Of a stretch of DNA of 64,000 nucleotides, positions 20,159-32,600 are shown piece after piece (position 1 is the first letter of the stretch; each line of letters begins with the position of its first letter). Location of the stretch: positions 23,587,067-23,651,066 of the forward strand of contig OX344758.2 of the NCBI GenBank assembly GCA_947034885.2. Direction: 5' to 3'. This DNA is from Thuidium tamariscinum. Lineage: Eukaryota > Streptophyta > Bryopsida > Hypnales > Thuidiaceae. Below the pieces are notes generated by a model. It was given only the letters and a program-made list of their open reading frames with translations, made no database searches and was not told the DNA's origin. A program made the translations under genes and the position numbers.

Positions 20159-22347
20159 GCTTCCATGGCATGCTTCAAAGAACTCACTGCTGCCTTATAA
20201 GGCACACCTTGCATTTCAGCCCTTGCCTCCTCCAATTCGTCATCTATGAGCTTGGGCAACTCCTCATGAGTGTTAAGTGGTGTACCTAGGGCTTTACACT
20301 TCGTTTGCATAGCCAACTCCCACTTGCCTTCATCTTCACAACCCAACACTACTCCAAGTGTGGTTGCATCTCCAAAGCAAGCTACGTTGGCTTCTTCACG
20401 TTGTGGGGGAAGAATGTGATTCAGCCACCAATCTCCTAGAGGCCTCCGAGTCCTTGTTGGATAACGTGGCTCCTCTTGCTCCTCCAAGGGCTGGTCCCTC
20501 TCCTCCAATGGTTGATCTTGCTCTTCCAAGGGCTGATCATGCTCCTTCTCCCTTGGTGAAGATCTTGGAGAAGGGGCTGATGGCCTCTTCCCTTGGGGTG
20601 TGGCCACCTTCTTCTTGGGCTCCACCCACTCTTCATCCTTTTCATCTTCATCTTCATCTTCTTCCATGTGCACTCTTGGAGTTGTGCCCACCACATGGGC
20701 TGGTCCTCCATTTCTCCCACTTGGGCTCATCTCCAAGAGCTTGGGATCAGCACCTCCATCCTCCAAGAAGGTCACATCTCTACTCTTGATGATTTTCATG
20801 CTCTCCACACACATCAGCCTATAAGCCTTGGTTCCCTCACAATAACCAAGGAAAAGGCACTTGATGCCCTTGGCATCCAACTTGGTCCTCTTGGCACTTG
20901 GGACCAATGCATAGGCCATGCATCCAAAAATCCGCATGTGAGACACATGGGGCCTAATCCCACTCCAAGCTTCTTGGGGTGTCATGCTAGTCAAGGCTTG
21001 GGTGGGGCAACGGTTCCTTGTATAAACTGCTGTAGACACCGCCTCCCCCCATAGCTCATACTCCAGCCCTTGGCTATGGATCATAGACCTTGCCATCTCC
21101 ACAATGGTGTGATTTGCACGCTCCGCTACACCATTTTGTTGAGGAGTGTAAGGTGCTGATGTGTGGTGCTCAATGCCATGGGCCTTCAAGTACCCCTCAA
21201 AGGCCTTGGACACATATTCTCCTCCATTATCCGACCGCAGCACCTTCACCTTGCAATCAGATTGGGACTCCACAAGGGCCTTCCAAGTCTCAAAACGCCC
21301 AAACTCCTCACTCTTGCACTTCAGCATATACACCCACACCTTGCGAGAGAAATCATCAATGAAGGTCACAAAATACCTTGCTCCTCCTATGGTTGAGGTC
21401 TTCATTGGCCCACATACATCGGAATGCACAAGCTCCAATGGCTTGCTGGCCCTTGTTGCCCCATCCTTGGGGAAGGGCTGCCTTGCTTGCTTGCCCTCAA
21501 TGCACCCCTTGCACACCATAGAACTCCAATCATGGTTGCAAGAAGAGAGGTTCAGCCCCTTCACAATGTGTTGGAGACTCTTCATGCTCTTCACATTCAA
21601 GTGCCCAAGCCTCCTATGCCAAAGCTCCACAAGGTCTCCATGAGCTGACCCTTGGGCTGATCCTTGGGCAACACAAGCCAAGGAAGTACCATTCACCTTG
21701 GTGAAGTGGAGGGGGTACAAGTGGCCCTCACGAGGGGCTGATGCTATCAAAACTCCACTTGGTGCCCTCACAACACACCCCACCATGTTGAAATGTACCT
21801 TCAAACCTCCCAAAGACAATCTACTCACCGAAAGCAAGTTGGCATGCAACTTGGGGACATGGAGCACTTCTTGGATCTGGATCCTCTTGGTCAGCCCCTT
21901 CACTTGCACCTCCAAAAGGATCTCCCCCTTGCCAAGGGCCTCCACCATGCCATTGTCTCCCAAATAAATCTTCTTCCCCGAAATGGGCTGATAGGTGTGG
22001 AAGGCATCCCGATGGCTGGTCATATGTTGGGTGGCTCCCGAGTCCACAATCCAAGTAAACATGTTGGCCTTCTCCCCTCCTCCATGGGTGGCAAAGGCAA
22101 TCTGCTCCTCTTCCTCCTCTTTGGAGGCTTGGTGTGCACTCTCCTTGTCTTTGGCTTGGCTGCCCTTGCAATCCCTAGCAATGTGGCCTGGTTTGCCACA
22201 CTTGTAGCATGCCCTTGTCTCCTTGAACGCCTTGGTGTTGCCTCCTCTCCCATGTCTTGAGACAAGGGCTGATCCCTCCCCTTGGGACTCATACTCCTCA
22301 TCAAACTTGTCAATGATGCGCACGCCTTCTCCTCCACTTGATGCCAT
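20159..22347 (-). CDS. Element D NC-protease-integrase polyprotein, RT-less (longest open copy)
   Basis: It starts at ATG 22,347 (MASSGGEGVRII). The order is a 20-residue gag remnant, a zinc knuckle (CYKCGKPGHIARDC), an acidic EEEEEQ stretch, protease (DSGATQHM), integrase (HRRLGH, CKGC, HSDVCGPM, RSDNGGEY, PQQNGVAERAN), an acidic DEDEDEKDEEW linker, repeated DQPLEE units, and WELAMQ fused to the TKCKALGTPL segment. It is open over about 730 codons with no internal stop. The frame runs on past the junction into antisense element A (stop at 20,083), so its last two dozen residues are not native. The intact integrase with no RT is the main point: the protein could supply integration but not cDNA synthesis. 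Confidence 0.9.
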
Positions 22348-22892
22348 GGTGAAGCACCTCCCACTTGTTGGCAGCACCCAATGTGTCTCCAAGAGTTGAA
22401 AAACTCAATTCAGCCTCCAAACACTCCCTTGGCAGCCAATGGGGCTGAAATGGCACAATTCAGCCCTCACAAGGACCTCCCAAGACCCTCCAAGCTCCAA
22501 GAACGACCAAACATTCCCTACGCAGCCAATAGGGCTGAAATGGCACCAATCAGCAATCACAAGGACCTCCAAAGATCCTTTGAACACCAAGGACGGTCAA
22601 ACACTCCTCACATGTGCATCACCTCCTCTCAATCACCAATTCAGACCCTAATCAAGCTCAAGTCCACCACATGGACATCATGAGCTAGTGCTACTTCAAT
22701 TCAGCAAGCCCTCCTCCCAAAGAGGTTACTCCACACTCCAAGGAGCTCTAGGCTTCCAATCAGCCCTAGATGGAAGCTCCTACTTACAATCAGCACCTCA
22801 AGACAACAATGGTCTCCAACAACCCTAGTTGGATCACCAAGCCACCAAAGAATCCTACTTTGCTCTCAATGGCTCCACAAGGCTCACAAGGG

Positions 22893-23500
22893 CACAATTC
22901 AGCCCTCTTGGGTTCACAAATTCCACTAATTCACCTCTCTCACTCACAAGGGCACAAATCAGCCCTCTAGGGTTCACAAATTCCACTAATTCGCCTCTCT
23001 CACACACAAGGGCTGAAATCAGCCCTCTAGGATTTGCAAAATCCACTAATTCGCCTCTCTCACACACAAGGGCACAAATCAGCCCTCTAGGGTTCACAAA
23101 TTCCACTAATTCGCATCACTCACTCACAAGGGCACTAATCAGCCCTCCTAAGTTCACCAAGTCCACAAATTCGCCTCACTCACTCACAAGGGCACTAATC
23201 AGCCCTCTTATGTTCACCAAGTCCACAAATTCGCCTCACTCACTCTCAAGGGCACTAATCAGCCCTCTTATGTTCACCAAGTCCACAAATTCGCCTCACT
23301 TACTCACAAGAGCACTAATCAGCCCTCAATGGATGGCAAATGCCTCAAGCATCTCAAACATGCTTCCAAGGCTCACAATCACTCTCAACAATGCACCTTA
23401 GTGCACAATCAGCCTCAAAGCACTCTCACTCTAGTGCAATTGGCACAATCTCACTCAACAATGCACCCAAGTGCACAATCAGCCTCAAAGCACTCTCAAT
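22893..23500 (-). repeat. Element D leader tandem repeats
   Basis: About seven 60-bp units (visible at 22,893-23,335) carry AGGGCTGAT...GCCCT hairpin cores. About 1.5 copies of the 70-bp unit follow (23,385-23,500). Confidence 0.85.
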
Positions 23501-23801
23501 GCACACTTCTAAAAGCAAACTCAAACTAGGAGCATGCAACCAGCCCTAACTAGGTCTGATTACTACCATAAGCAACCTCTCCTCCAAAATGTATTCAAAA
23601 CCTCACAAACCAGCCAATGAGAAAGCAACAAAACTTTCCTCTCCTTTTTTTAAAAAATGCACTCAAAGTATGTTTTTTGAAAAAATATACTCACACCATA
23701 TGGTTTGTAGGTGAAAAGTCACAAAAGGCTGATTGCTCTTCCAAGCTCCAAGATCTCCTCCAAATGATTTGAATTTCACCCTCAAGCGCAACTCCAAGTG
23801 C

Positions 23802-23815
23802 GTGGGCCCATAACC
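23802..23815 (-). promoter_or_regulatory. Element D primer-binding site
   Basis: The plus strand reads GTGGGCCCATAACC, i.e. the tRNA anticodon-arm sequence. It directly adjoins the LTR end at 23,816. Confidence 0.75.
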
Positions 23816-24126
23816 TATTGAGAAAACAAAGGTATTGATGGATGAAAGGCTTTACTTAGATGGTAGGAAGATACAAAGACCCATGAGTGGGCTGATCTTA
23901 TGCTAGAAGCCTTTCCCTAGTTATCCACAAACCATGTGGGATAACTACCTTTTATGGGCTGCCTTTGACTACGAGCAATACCCAATGGACTCTAAGACTA
24001 ACCTAGTGTCTAATGCTACACCTAGGGCTGAATGTACATGGGCTACACTAATATGTACATGTTAGTAAACATGCTCCTAGGGCTGTATGTACATGGTCTA
24101 CACTAATATGGACATGATCTTCAACA
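23816..24126 (-). repeat. Element D 5' LTR (311 bp)
   Basis: On the minus strand it starts TGTTGAAGATC at 24,126. It has the duplicated U3 module and resembles the 3' LTR of element B. It ends TTCTCAATA-like at 23,816 ('tattgagaaa' on the plus strand). Confidence 0.9.
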
Positions 24127-24718
24127 AAATTGGAACAGATGTAGAACCTTGGATGTATCTAGATTTTTGACATTTGGGGCATTTGTCCAAATCTGAGTTC
24201 TCTTTCCAATATAGTGTTTTCCCACAATCGCAACAATGTATGCTCTCGTGTGACAAACCTAACTTCATGAGCATTGTGTTCATTTCATATGAGTTTCTCG
24301 GACAAGTATTGGCTTGTGGCAACACATCATATTTTAAGAAGGTCAAAATCTCATCAAGGCAGTGATGGCTTACAGAGAAGAGGGTGCATAACGACATCAA
24401 GATGATGCTGAATTGTAACCTGCTAGTGCTAGAGCCTTCAAATAAAGGCTCAGCAGCTTGGAAAAGCAGTTCCTCCAAGACCTCACTCTGATCACCTTCG
24501 TCTTCCTCTGAGGATGAATCACCAAAGTGTAGAATGCTATCCTCTTCATCAGAGAGTTGTTCATGAATTTGGTCCGCACGACCTAAGAAATTTTGGGCCA
24601 TCTCATCCAGGTGTCGAAGTTGTCGTAGTCTTCAGCATCGAGAAACTGCTCTTCTACATCAGCTTCTTCACCTGCAGGAGACTCATTTGTAGTCGTGGCT
24701 TGCCCTACTGAATTTCGC
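24127..24718 (-). pseudogene. CACTA (En/Spm) TNP2-type transposase, N-terminal exon, cut by element D
   Basis: The minus-strand frame encodes an acidic region (SDEEDS, SSSEEDEGDQ), then PLFEGSSTSRLQFSIILMSL, LDEILTFLKYDVLPQANTCP, YEMNTMLMKLGL and CCDCGKTLYWKENSDLDKCPKC. This is the typical N-terminal block of plant TNP2/TNPD transposases, including the Cys-x2-Cys pairs. The frame upstream of codon MAQNFLG is shifted: 24,718 to about 24,600 reads well in another frame (NSVGQATTTNESPAGEEADVEEQFLDAEDYDNFD), so a one-base indel near 24,600 is likely. An acceptor-like TGCCCTACAG precedes 24,718. The catalytic part is missing; copia LTR sequence starts at 24,126. Confidence 0.82.
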
Positions 24719-24995
24719 TGTAGGGCATGAACTGTTAGTACCACATATCAACATCCTTATAATTCCTATTTATCAATTTCATGAGATAAAAAAATTTGTA
24801 AATCGTTTGACAAAAATGACTGATGCTTGCATTCTAATCATACCTTACTGCATGAAGAGACGTCCATGAAAAGAAACAATCTAATGTGTGCATGACCACA
24901 AACTGAAATATGGTGGATCCAAAAAAAAAATCACGGATGTTATATGGAAGTCTCTTCATCACCCACTAAGGTACATAGTATAGGGCCATACTCAC

Positions 24996-25178
24996 CAGAA
25001 GTGGCTCTTGCAAGTGACGGTCCCGACCGTACTTTCGATGGTGACTTTCCACCACTGCGAGCGGTTGGATTTTGAAACCATGGCATTTTTCACAAGCACA
25101 TGGATACCTCTCAATGCCTTGTCGAGCAGCGAGTGCCCTCTCTACATGATATGCTTGAAGAAGAGGATTAGCTGCCAT
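24996..25178 (-). pseudogene. CACTA TNP2-type transposase, upstream exon (transposase-associated domain)
   Basis: It encodes MAANPLLQAYHVERALAARQ, then YPCACEKCHGFKIQPLAVVESHHRKYGRD, which resembles the transposase-associated zinc region found N-terminal in TNP2 proteins (CxCxxC then an H-rich helix). A good donor (CTG|GTGAGTATG) ends the exon at 24,996, and 183 nt keeps phase 0. An acceptor-like TTTTGCACAG lies just upstream of the ATG, so the ATG may not be the true start. Confidence 0.65.
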
Positions 25179-25689
25179 TGCGAACTACACTTCCTGTGCA
25201 AAATTGTAATGGCTTCTGAAGCACAGTCTTTGATCTAAGTGAATCACAATTCCAAAAGCAAACGTAGTTCAGCAAATGAAGTACTAGAACTTCCTAAATA
25301 AGACTAATTGATAGTATACATCTTCTATCCTTGGAATTAGTACAATTCTGTACACCTATACTGAAACTAGTAAAGCATCCAATGTTCAATGTTACAAACA
25401 ACTGCATTGACATGTAACTTATCAATGACGAGAAAACAAACCTTACAGTGCATGATCTACAAAAGTAGTGCAATAAGGGAATGCAAGGTGTACATTTCCC
25501 GTAATTGTGCACATAGCAAGCTTCCAGTTTGTCATAATTCTAGTCAAACACGAGCATGTACTGGAAAAACATTTCAATGATTAATAAAAAAGAGTACAGT
25601 CCTCCTTTTAATTTGATTTTGCTTCTAAATTTGAACTGAATATTGGTAGAAATGAAGGACAACAATACAAGTGTCATGGCAGCTCTTAC

Positions 25690-25783
25690 CTCCCAAGAAA
25701 CTGATTTGCCAGCATGTACTTCAAACCCGTGCTTTCTTACAAGTTCCGACAAAGGAAGGTGGTTCCAGGAATCAACAAAATAC
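25690..25783 (-). other. Possible exon of the minus-strand CACTA gene
   Basis: The piece lies between an AACCACAG acceptor and a GGGAG|GTAAGAG donor. One frame reads YFVDSWNHLPLSELVRKHGF then EVHAGKSVSWE without a stop. No family match is recognised. Confidence 0.35.
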
Positions 25784-26625
25784 CTGTGGTTGTTCCAATA
25801 TGACCTCCATTTTTAGAATATATAGACTCTACAATTTTGAAATGGTTTGGGCTTGCGAAGTAGGAAATAAGGTTAGTCTAGGGATTCGTTATAGTATTCA
25901 AGGCGAGAGGGATATGAAACCTAATTTGCATGTCGTATTGAGCATGACATCCGCACCCCACCACTAACGCTACTAAAACTGAAACTTACATATATACTTC
26001 ACCAATGACAAGGGAATTTCATACTCCAGATTGCATTGCACTATGAGTCTCTGAAGAAGTTCTATTACAATACATTTATACCACTTCACTACAAGACCAA
26101 ATCCATATCGGACAATGGTTCATGATTGCGATTCAAATGCTCAAAAATCCTTACATTTCCATGTAACAGATCCATGAACCATAAAGCTTTTAAGATAAAG
26201 TAGTAGACTACTAGAGTTCTACATTATTTTCTTCCCGAAGCAGAGGTTTGTACATTTGTGAACTTAATCGCTTACTACTGGATTGCTGGATTCCAAGTCA
26301 ATTAGGTACTTATATTCACTCATTCACAAGTTGGCTCAATTTCAAGCGCCATTTCTTTTGTTATAAACACTAAGTTTCATTAATTTTCTTCAGACTTATA
26401 AAGTCATATGCGTTCATACTTTTTGATGAGATCAAGTTCACTGCCTCCTATTATGTCTCAACCTCATTCACTGTCTCTCTTGGCCGCATTCAACGAAATG
26501 GAAATGTAATTGGTTGTCCTACTAAAAAAATTATGTGTCACAACTAAAAAGCTACATACTTTAAGACAACCACTCAAGAAGGATGCAATTAGGCATTGAT
26601 TAGCCATTCTGGGAGGAGGACTTAC

Positions 26626-26697
26626 CTACAAAATGAATTTGCAATTGAGCATTTTCATGTGAGTAGAAATAACCTCTTTGAGCTGAAGATGTGCTAC
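26626..26697 (-). other. Possible exon of the minus-strand CACTA gene
   Basis: Seventy-two bases lie between TTATGCAG and GTAAGTCC. A frame reads STSSAQRGYFYSHENAQLQI without a stop. It is weak evidence on its own. Confidence 0.25.
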
Positions 26698-29600
26698 CTG
26701 CATAATTTACAACAACTGTAAGAAAGAAGTCAATGATTGGATGAAGGTCAGCATTGGGGAAGTGAAATTCAGAATGCAAAGTGTGATGAAAGGCAATATG
26801 CCCATGGCACTTCAATGAAAAAGCCCCAAGGGAATAGTCGATCACAAGTTCCAACCATTTCTGACGATGGATTTAGAGTTCAACTCCATGATATACTTCA
26901 ACCTCCATCACATGACACTATACTTTGGTGCAGTCGTCCTAATTGAATAGTCCATTTCATTTTGCTTATTTAGCAACCATTACTATCAAATTTTAGTGCA
27001 AAAAAGAGGGAATTCTTCTATGAGTAATCTTCATTTTGTGATGCGAATTTCAAATGAATTAAGGAATTCATTGAGGTTAAAGTTAGCGGGCATTGCACCT
27101 GGGAGTCCGTGCACATCAAGTTGCTTCTTCTGACCATTGAGAATCGAGAGGTAGCCTTCCTGTATAGGTTTCAGTACTTTTCCTTCTCAGATCTTTTCAG
27201 TGAATTTCCTTTAGTCATGTGTTTCTCTAGGATTTTCATGCAGACCCACCCTGTGTGAATTTCAAACATGTATGGTTAGTGGAAACAATTGAATCTCAAA
27301 AATGCACACAATCCTGCTAAATTAGACACATGATAGCGTGTTTGTATACGAAAATGAAAGCAATGCTCACCGTGGATTCCCTTTCAGAACGGGCATGGTA
27401 TCCTGTATTTTCTGGACCTGTATTTAAAAAACTTGAAGAATGCAGTAGGATCATTTGTTGGAGTAGTTGCCTTAGCCGGTTTTCTTGAAAGATCATGTGG
27501 ATGTTGATCTTCATTAAAGTAAGTTTCCTGGAATCACAAGTTCAATGTTTTTCCATTTTCACTGGAACCAAAGCAATTCTTCTACATGTTAGGGTTTAAT
27601 TATAAATAAATTCAAAATTGAAGGACTGAACTTATTCTTGGAGAGGAAAAGTTCCACAAGTAGGACACCTGCGTTACATGATTGAGTATAGGTTTATTAT
27701 TTAGTGTCTAATTCAAGACAAGAAATCGAGAGGGACGCCTTTGTGATATGTCAAAATATACAGAACCTTCACAGAAATTGTTCATCGTACTTCTTTGTAA
27801 ATACAGAAAACTCTGAATCACTATAACACGGTTTTGTCCAGAACTAAGTAATGCAGCTTTGTGACTACATAAAAATGTACAAGAGCATCACATGGAGAGG
27901 ATGAGCACTTAAAAGCACTTACACAAAGATTTCTTTCCTAGTAGCGAACACTGCGACTCTTCTTCACTGCACTTCAGGTTTTGGACACCATGCCATGGAT
28001 GCCATAAGTGTAATGCTGTATTGTGGTTCTCAGAAGCTTTCAAGCAGCGGTATTACAACAACTTCATCTCCTTCTTCAGCGGTCGTTTAGAGAGTATTAA
28101 CCAATCCACATTCTGTACACAAACGGGGGATTGTGAGAGAAGGAAATAGCTAGTTGTAAGAGGAATACTGACTCTCGAAGAAGCCTAACATAAGTATGCG
28201 GACAGTAATTTCTAGAGCAATCTTACAATGCCATTGTGGGAAGGAAACTCCAAAATCATTTTATGCAATTGCAAGCAAATTCCCTACGTATAAAGACGTT
28301 GCTCTATACTAGCTGTAGCAAGCAAGCATAACAAATGCTATTGAATGAATCTAATATGAACTAAGAAGATGGCGATACATTTGGTTACTGCATTTGTAAG
28401 CGGCAGGTGAATAAATTGAACACCTAAAGCGCAATTCGTTTTCCTTCCCTAGCAGGTGCGAACGAGTACAGAGAATTCCGCCGAGCTCATGCAGATTGAG
28501 AAGAACTAGGAAGACCCTTACCTAATCTCTACCCCGTCATGACACAGTAAGAGTAACTTCCGACGCCGGCATCATTACAAACTGAAGAGCAATAACGAAC
28601 AGGTTTTCTCGGAAGTCACATAACGGAGTGCTTTGTTTTTGTAAAGAACCAGCGAAGGTTGAAGACAATGTAATACTGGACTCTCGAGAGAAGAACTAGG
28701 TTAATCCCTGTCGGAAGCAGAGAAGTTGGTAGTCAATAACTTATCGTAAAATAGCTCTTGTGTGAATGTAGTATTTTTTATGAAAGCTTTTTGATCTGAT
28801 ATAGACCAGTTGGATTGTGAATATAATTTGGCAATTAATAGTGATGGGGCCAGCGAAGTCATTAGCAGTCATATCACACCATTCATTATTTTGGTAGTAA
28901 TTATGACATGACAAGGGACGTACTGAATAGTTACATAGTTTCTCATTTGAGGTGTACCTGCCAGCGAAGTTCTTGGCAAAACTTCTTTGCGTCGAAGCAC
29001 AGCCACGCCTCAAAGGTAGAAGACGGAGGTTTCAATTCTTGCCATGCTGAATCTCGTGTAGCGAGATGGCACTTCAGTATCCCCGCGTGAAGGATGATGC
29101 AGAGAGAAGCAACCGAGAAAAAGAATGATGGAAGCGGAAGGCCGGCGGAGCACAAAGGTAGTTGTGAGTTCTTGAATTCTTTGCATGGTTTTGTGGCTAC
29201 GAGTTGGGCAGACTGCGGTGGCAGAGTATTGTAACTTTGTAAGTGCAGGATGCCCAGTACGATCAGGGTTGGTGAATTCCCGTTCTGCCTTTGCCGCTTT
29301 TCCTGCGCTAGTGCTGCTTCGCCGTCGACTATCTTGCATGCGAGGAGCTAAATCAGGATAGCGCAATTGCAAGCAGCGATTACAGGGAGCACCAGCTCTG
29401 TACTTCAGTTTGACCAGAAATCGGAGATCCCTAAAGTTGAGGGCCGCGGTGAATGGGAAGCAGCTTACGTGTTTGCATGCGCCTTGAGATCATGGGGATG
29501 CGTGCCTCAATGCTAATTTAAGGTATGGACTTACTTTCTTAAGGAAGTTGTGCTTTAACTCAACCGCAACTGAACAGGGACACCTTACTGGAAATGTGCA

Positions 29601-32600
29601 GGTTTGCGGTTGTCAATGCAAGGGTTATTGAAGACGCCAGGGCACCTCTCCTCAATGTAAAGGAGAAAACCTCGTGCACTGGAATATTGGACTTCGAGGG
29701 AGTACACGGTAGACAGAGCAGCGTTGTTGGCCAAGAAGACTGCTGCTGTTGACAACCTCGGAGAGGCTCAGTGAAGAGTGCAGTCTAAGCAAAGAACACA
29801 ACAGCTTGACCGAAATACTCCCTGTGTGTCCAAGGACCGGGAGGAGTCGACGCAGTCGGTGGGTTTCTTCACACAAGAATGATTGATGAACTAGTGAGGT
29901 AGAGGGTGATAGCAGAACATCACGGCAGTGAATTAGGTTTTACGTCGTGAACCTGTGAAATCATTTACTGAAGGCCGCGCTTTATTCGAACTGGCTTGTT
30001 GTTTAGATTGCTGCTCGGTAGAAAGTGAAGTAGCAAGGTATGGGATAGGGTATGCAGTTTGTTCAATTCGCTAGTTCTTAGTCAAACAGGTTTGAGGTTT
30101 GAAGATTTCTGAGATGCATTGTTGTCTCTGTTGAAGATCCACTGAACTATTGTTTGGTTTCACATCTTACACATGTCGTTTCTTCTATTGATCGAGTTCT
30201 GTGTACTATGCATTGAGTAATTTAGAAGGTCCATGACCTTCAGCTTTTCGTGGTGTGTTGTGGAGTATCGGTTACATTCTTGAGCTTGATAGCGATCTTG
30301 GAGTTAACTGTGTCACGTTCAGAAGGTATCTTAGGATTCAAGATATCGTTGAGATTGGAATTCGATTTTGGGAATCGAATTGATAGGACGATTAGGTTTT
30401 AGTACTGCGTGATTTTGATTCGTGATACTGAAGGCGTCGAATTGGAAAGGAGGAATTTTACTTGAAGGTCAGGGTTTAGTTGCGAAATTGAACTTCGCAG
30501 CACAAAACGTGCCTGCGACCGATGTACAAAGTGAATCGGTTAAGAATCTAGTGTTTGCATACTCTTCAAGTCGCTATTTTTTTTTATTGCAACGAGGAAA
30601 GGCAAGTTCATTTAGGAATGCAAGTGTAGGTACAATTCAATGAGTAGTGGTAACCCTGGTGAATTCTGTCAAATTTCGGGAGGCCCACCTGGCTGGGAAA
30701 TGAACCGTGTATAATCAGAGCAGTGTTGGAGAATTACTCTCAGCATGTCTTGGAGAGCATGGCGATAGTTTGCGTGTATTTTGGCTGTGGTGCTCGTTTG
30801 TGTTGGAGGTGCATAGTTGCCGCATATTTCTCATTTTGTGGAAAAGGAACCGTGTACTTTGCAGTATTTGATGTATGGGAAGGTACATGAAGTAGAGGAT
30901 ACTATGTGAGACTCACTCTAATCGTTTTAACGAAATATCTAGGATTGTGCTGTAATTGGGGGATCAGTTTAGATAGAGTACTTCGGGTACACTATCGAAA
31001 CTCTCTTTTGATTAGTGTTTTATCTCCGAGTATGATTATCTTATGCAAAGTAAGAGTTAGTAGATCACTATTGGTAGGGATGGTAGAAAATCCTAATTGC
31101 ATTCAAAAATTAGCGGCCATAGATGCTTTTACCTATCTCAATAAATGCAGAGCTACCATGTGTATTACAAGAGATGAGTTGCTGTTTGTAGCAGGGTTTG
31201 TACAGGAGACGGGATCAAGGATTTAAAGAATTCTGATCCTGTACCTTAGATAGGTTGGGATATCACTGTTTTCACTACTACCCTTTGCAACGCTGCGTTT
31301 TAGTGTTTTGATGTTGATGACATTTGTTTTGGATGCAATCCTTGAACTAGTATTTGATTTGGGTCTCAAAGGATATTGGCCCCTAGGGCCCAATAGTTTT
31401 CTTCTTATATGCTACCTTATTTGGGATTTTTGATTCAATTCCTGGCAAAAGACATCCTCAAGGAATAATCTTGTAAGCTAGCTATTCCCGCTTTATTTTC
31501 AGTGAAATCCTCTAATGGCTGCGTTCATTTCTTCCACTTGGGAGTTTGGTTGATTAAGAGAAACCGTGAACCCAACTATCGCAAAGTTGTTGCATTGGTG
31601 AGTTTCGCTGCAACTTTCATCACATACAGTATTTTCTAGGAGGCGCACGTGGGAACACAAAACACAAACAGACCTCAATCGATGTGATTAAAATTTCAGT
31701 GTTCACGGGTGCAAGTTGTATTGTGGTTGTATAGTGGGGTAGACTTTGCCCCATTGAATTATCTCACTTAATTCCACGAGGCAGTCAAAGTAAAAACAAG
31801 GTGGAAGGTGGGCTTGCAACTTATGAAGTGCTTCTATATGTATTAGATTTTTGATGAGGAACTTGTTTGAATGGCATTGGCGTATATTCTAGTTACTGTT
31901 ATGGCTATTCCGGCGTCAATTTTGTCGGTACTACTGCATCTCTGATAATGCAAAGTAGTTCCCTTTGATCTACTGAGCACAGTAAGGGCTCATGCATTGG
32001 AATGCTACACAGGGTGATCGGCATTCGAATGACTTTTAAAGTGACTCGGGAATAAGCGGTGAAGGAGGTCAAGAACTACAGGAAGGTTTGCAAGCAGTTG
32101 TGACCTACGCATTGGAAACCTTCGTAGTGTGGGCAGGAAGTGCTGGTAGAAATGTAAGAGAATTTGAAGTCAGTGTCCATTATCCAATGTCCATGAATTT
32201 CTCATCTTCATTTCCTTGCATGAAAAAGTGATGTAATTCTCATACTCTGTCAATGTAATGATGATGGTTTAATGAACCTGAATATTTCAAAAATCCAGTC
32301 GAGTTTTACTATGCTATTTGTGAATAGTACCTCTCAGACCTCATTCATAAAGGAGTTCGGGATACAGTCAGAATTGCATACAGCATGTGGGCTGTGGAAA
32401 TGACCTCTCACTGTATGGCTTTAAGGTGCTCGAGCAATTAATGTTTCTAACTTAGACAGGATTGCATGATTAAAACAACATAGCGATATAAGTTGGAAAC
32501 ATAAACAGTTTGCGGAACTTGTACTCAAACAATGTGTGCATAAGTTGAATCCAACCTCCCAATCCTTGATGATTACTTCCTTTTCCTTATGAGTTTGAAG

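Larger units (their letters stand above)
20159..24126 (-). mobile_element. Copia element D (minus strand, RT-less, 3' end lost at a rearrangement)
   Basis: The 5' LTR lies at 24,126-23,816, the primer-binding site at 23,815-23,802, then the leader, then an open polyprotein. The 3' end is replaced by element A sequence at about 20,158; the shared bases TGTGG(C) at the junction suggest microhomology joining. The 5' LTR abuts CACTA transposase codons at 24,127, so D interrupted that gene; the matching target duplication is gone. Confidence 0.88.

Noticed and set aside
20358-22260. Long ORFs antisense to element D (and matching ones in A, B, C, G, H)
   Set aside because: They are shadows of the polyprotein. 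Codon pattern and domains are on the other strand and the same shadows recur in every copy.
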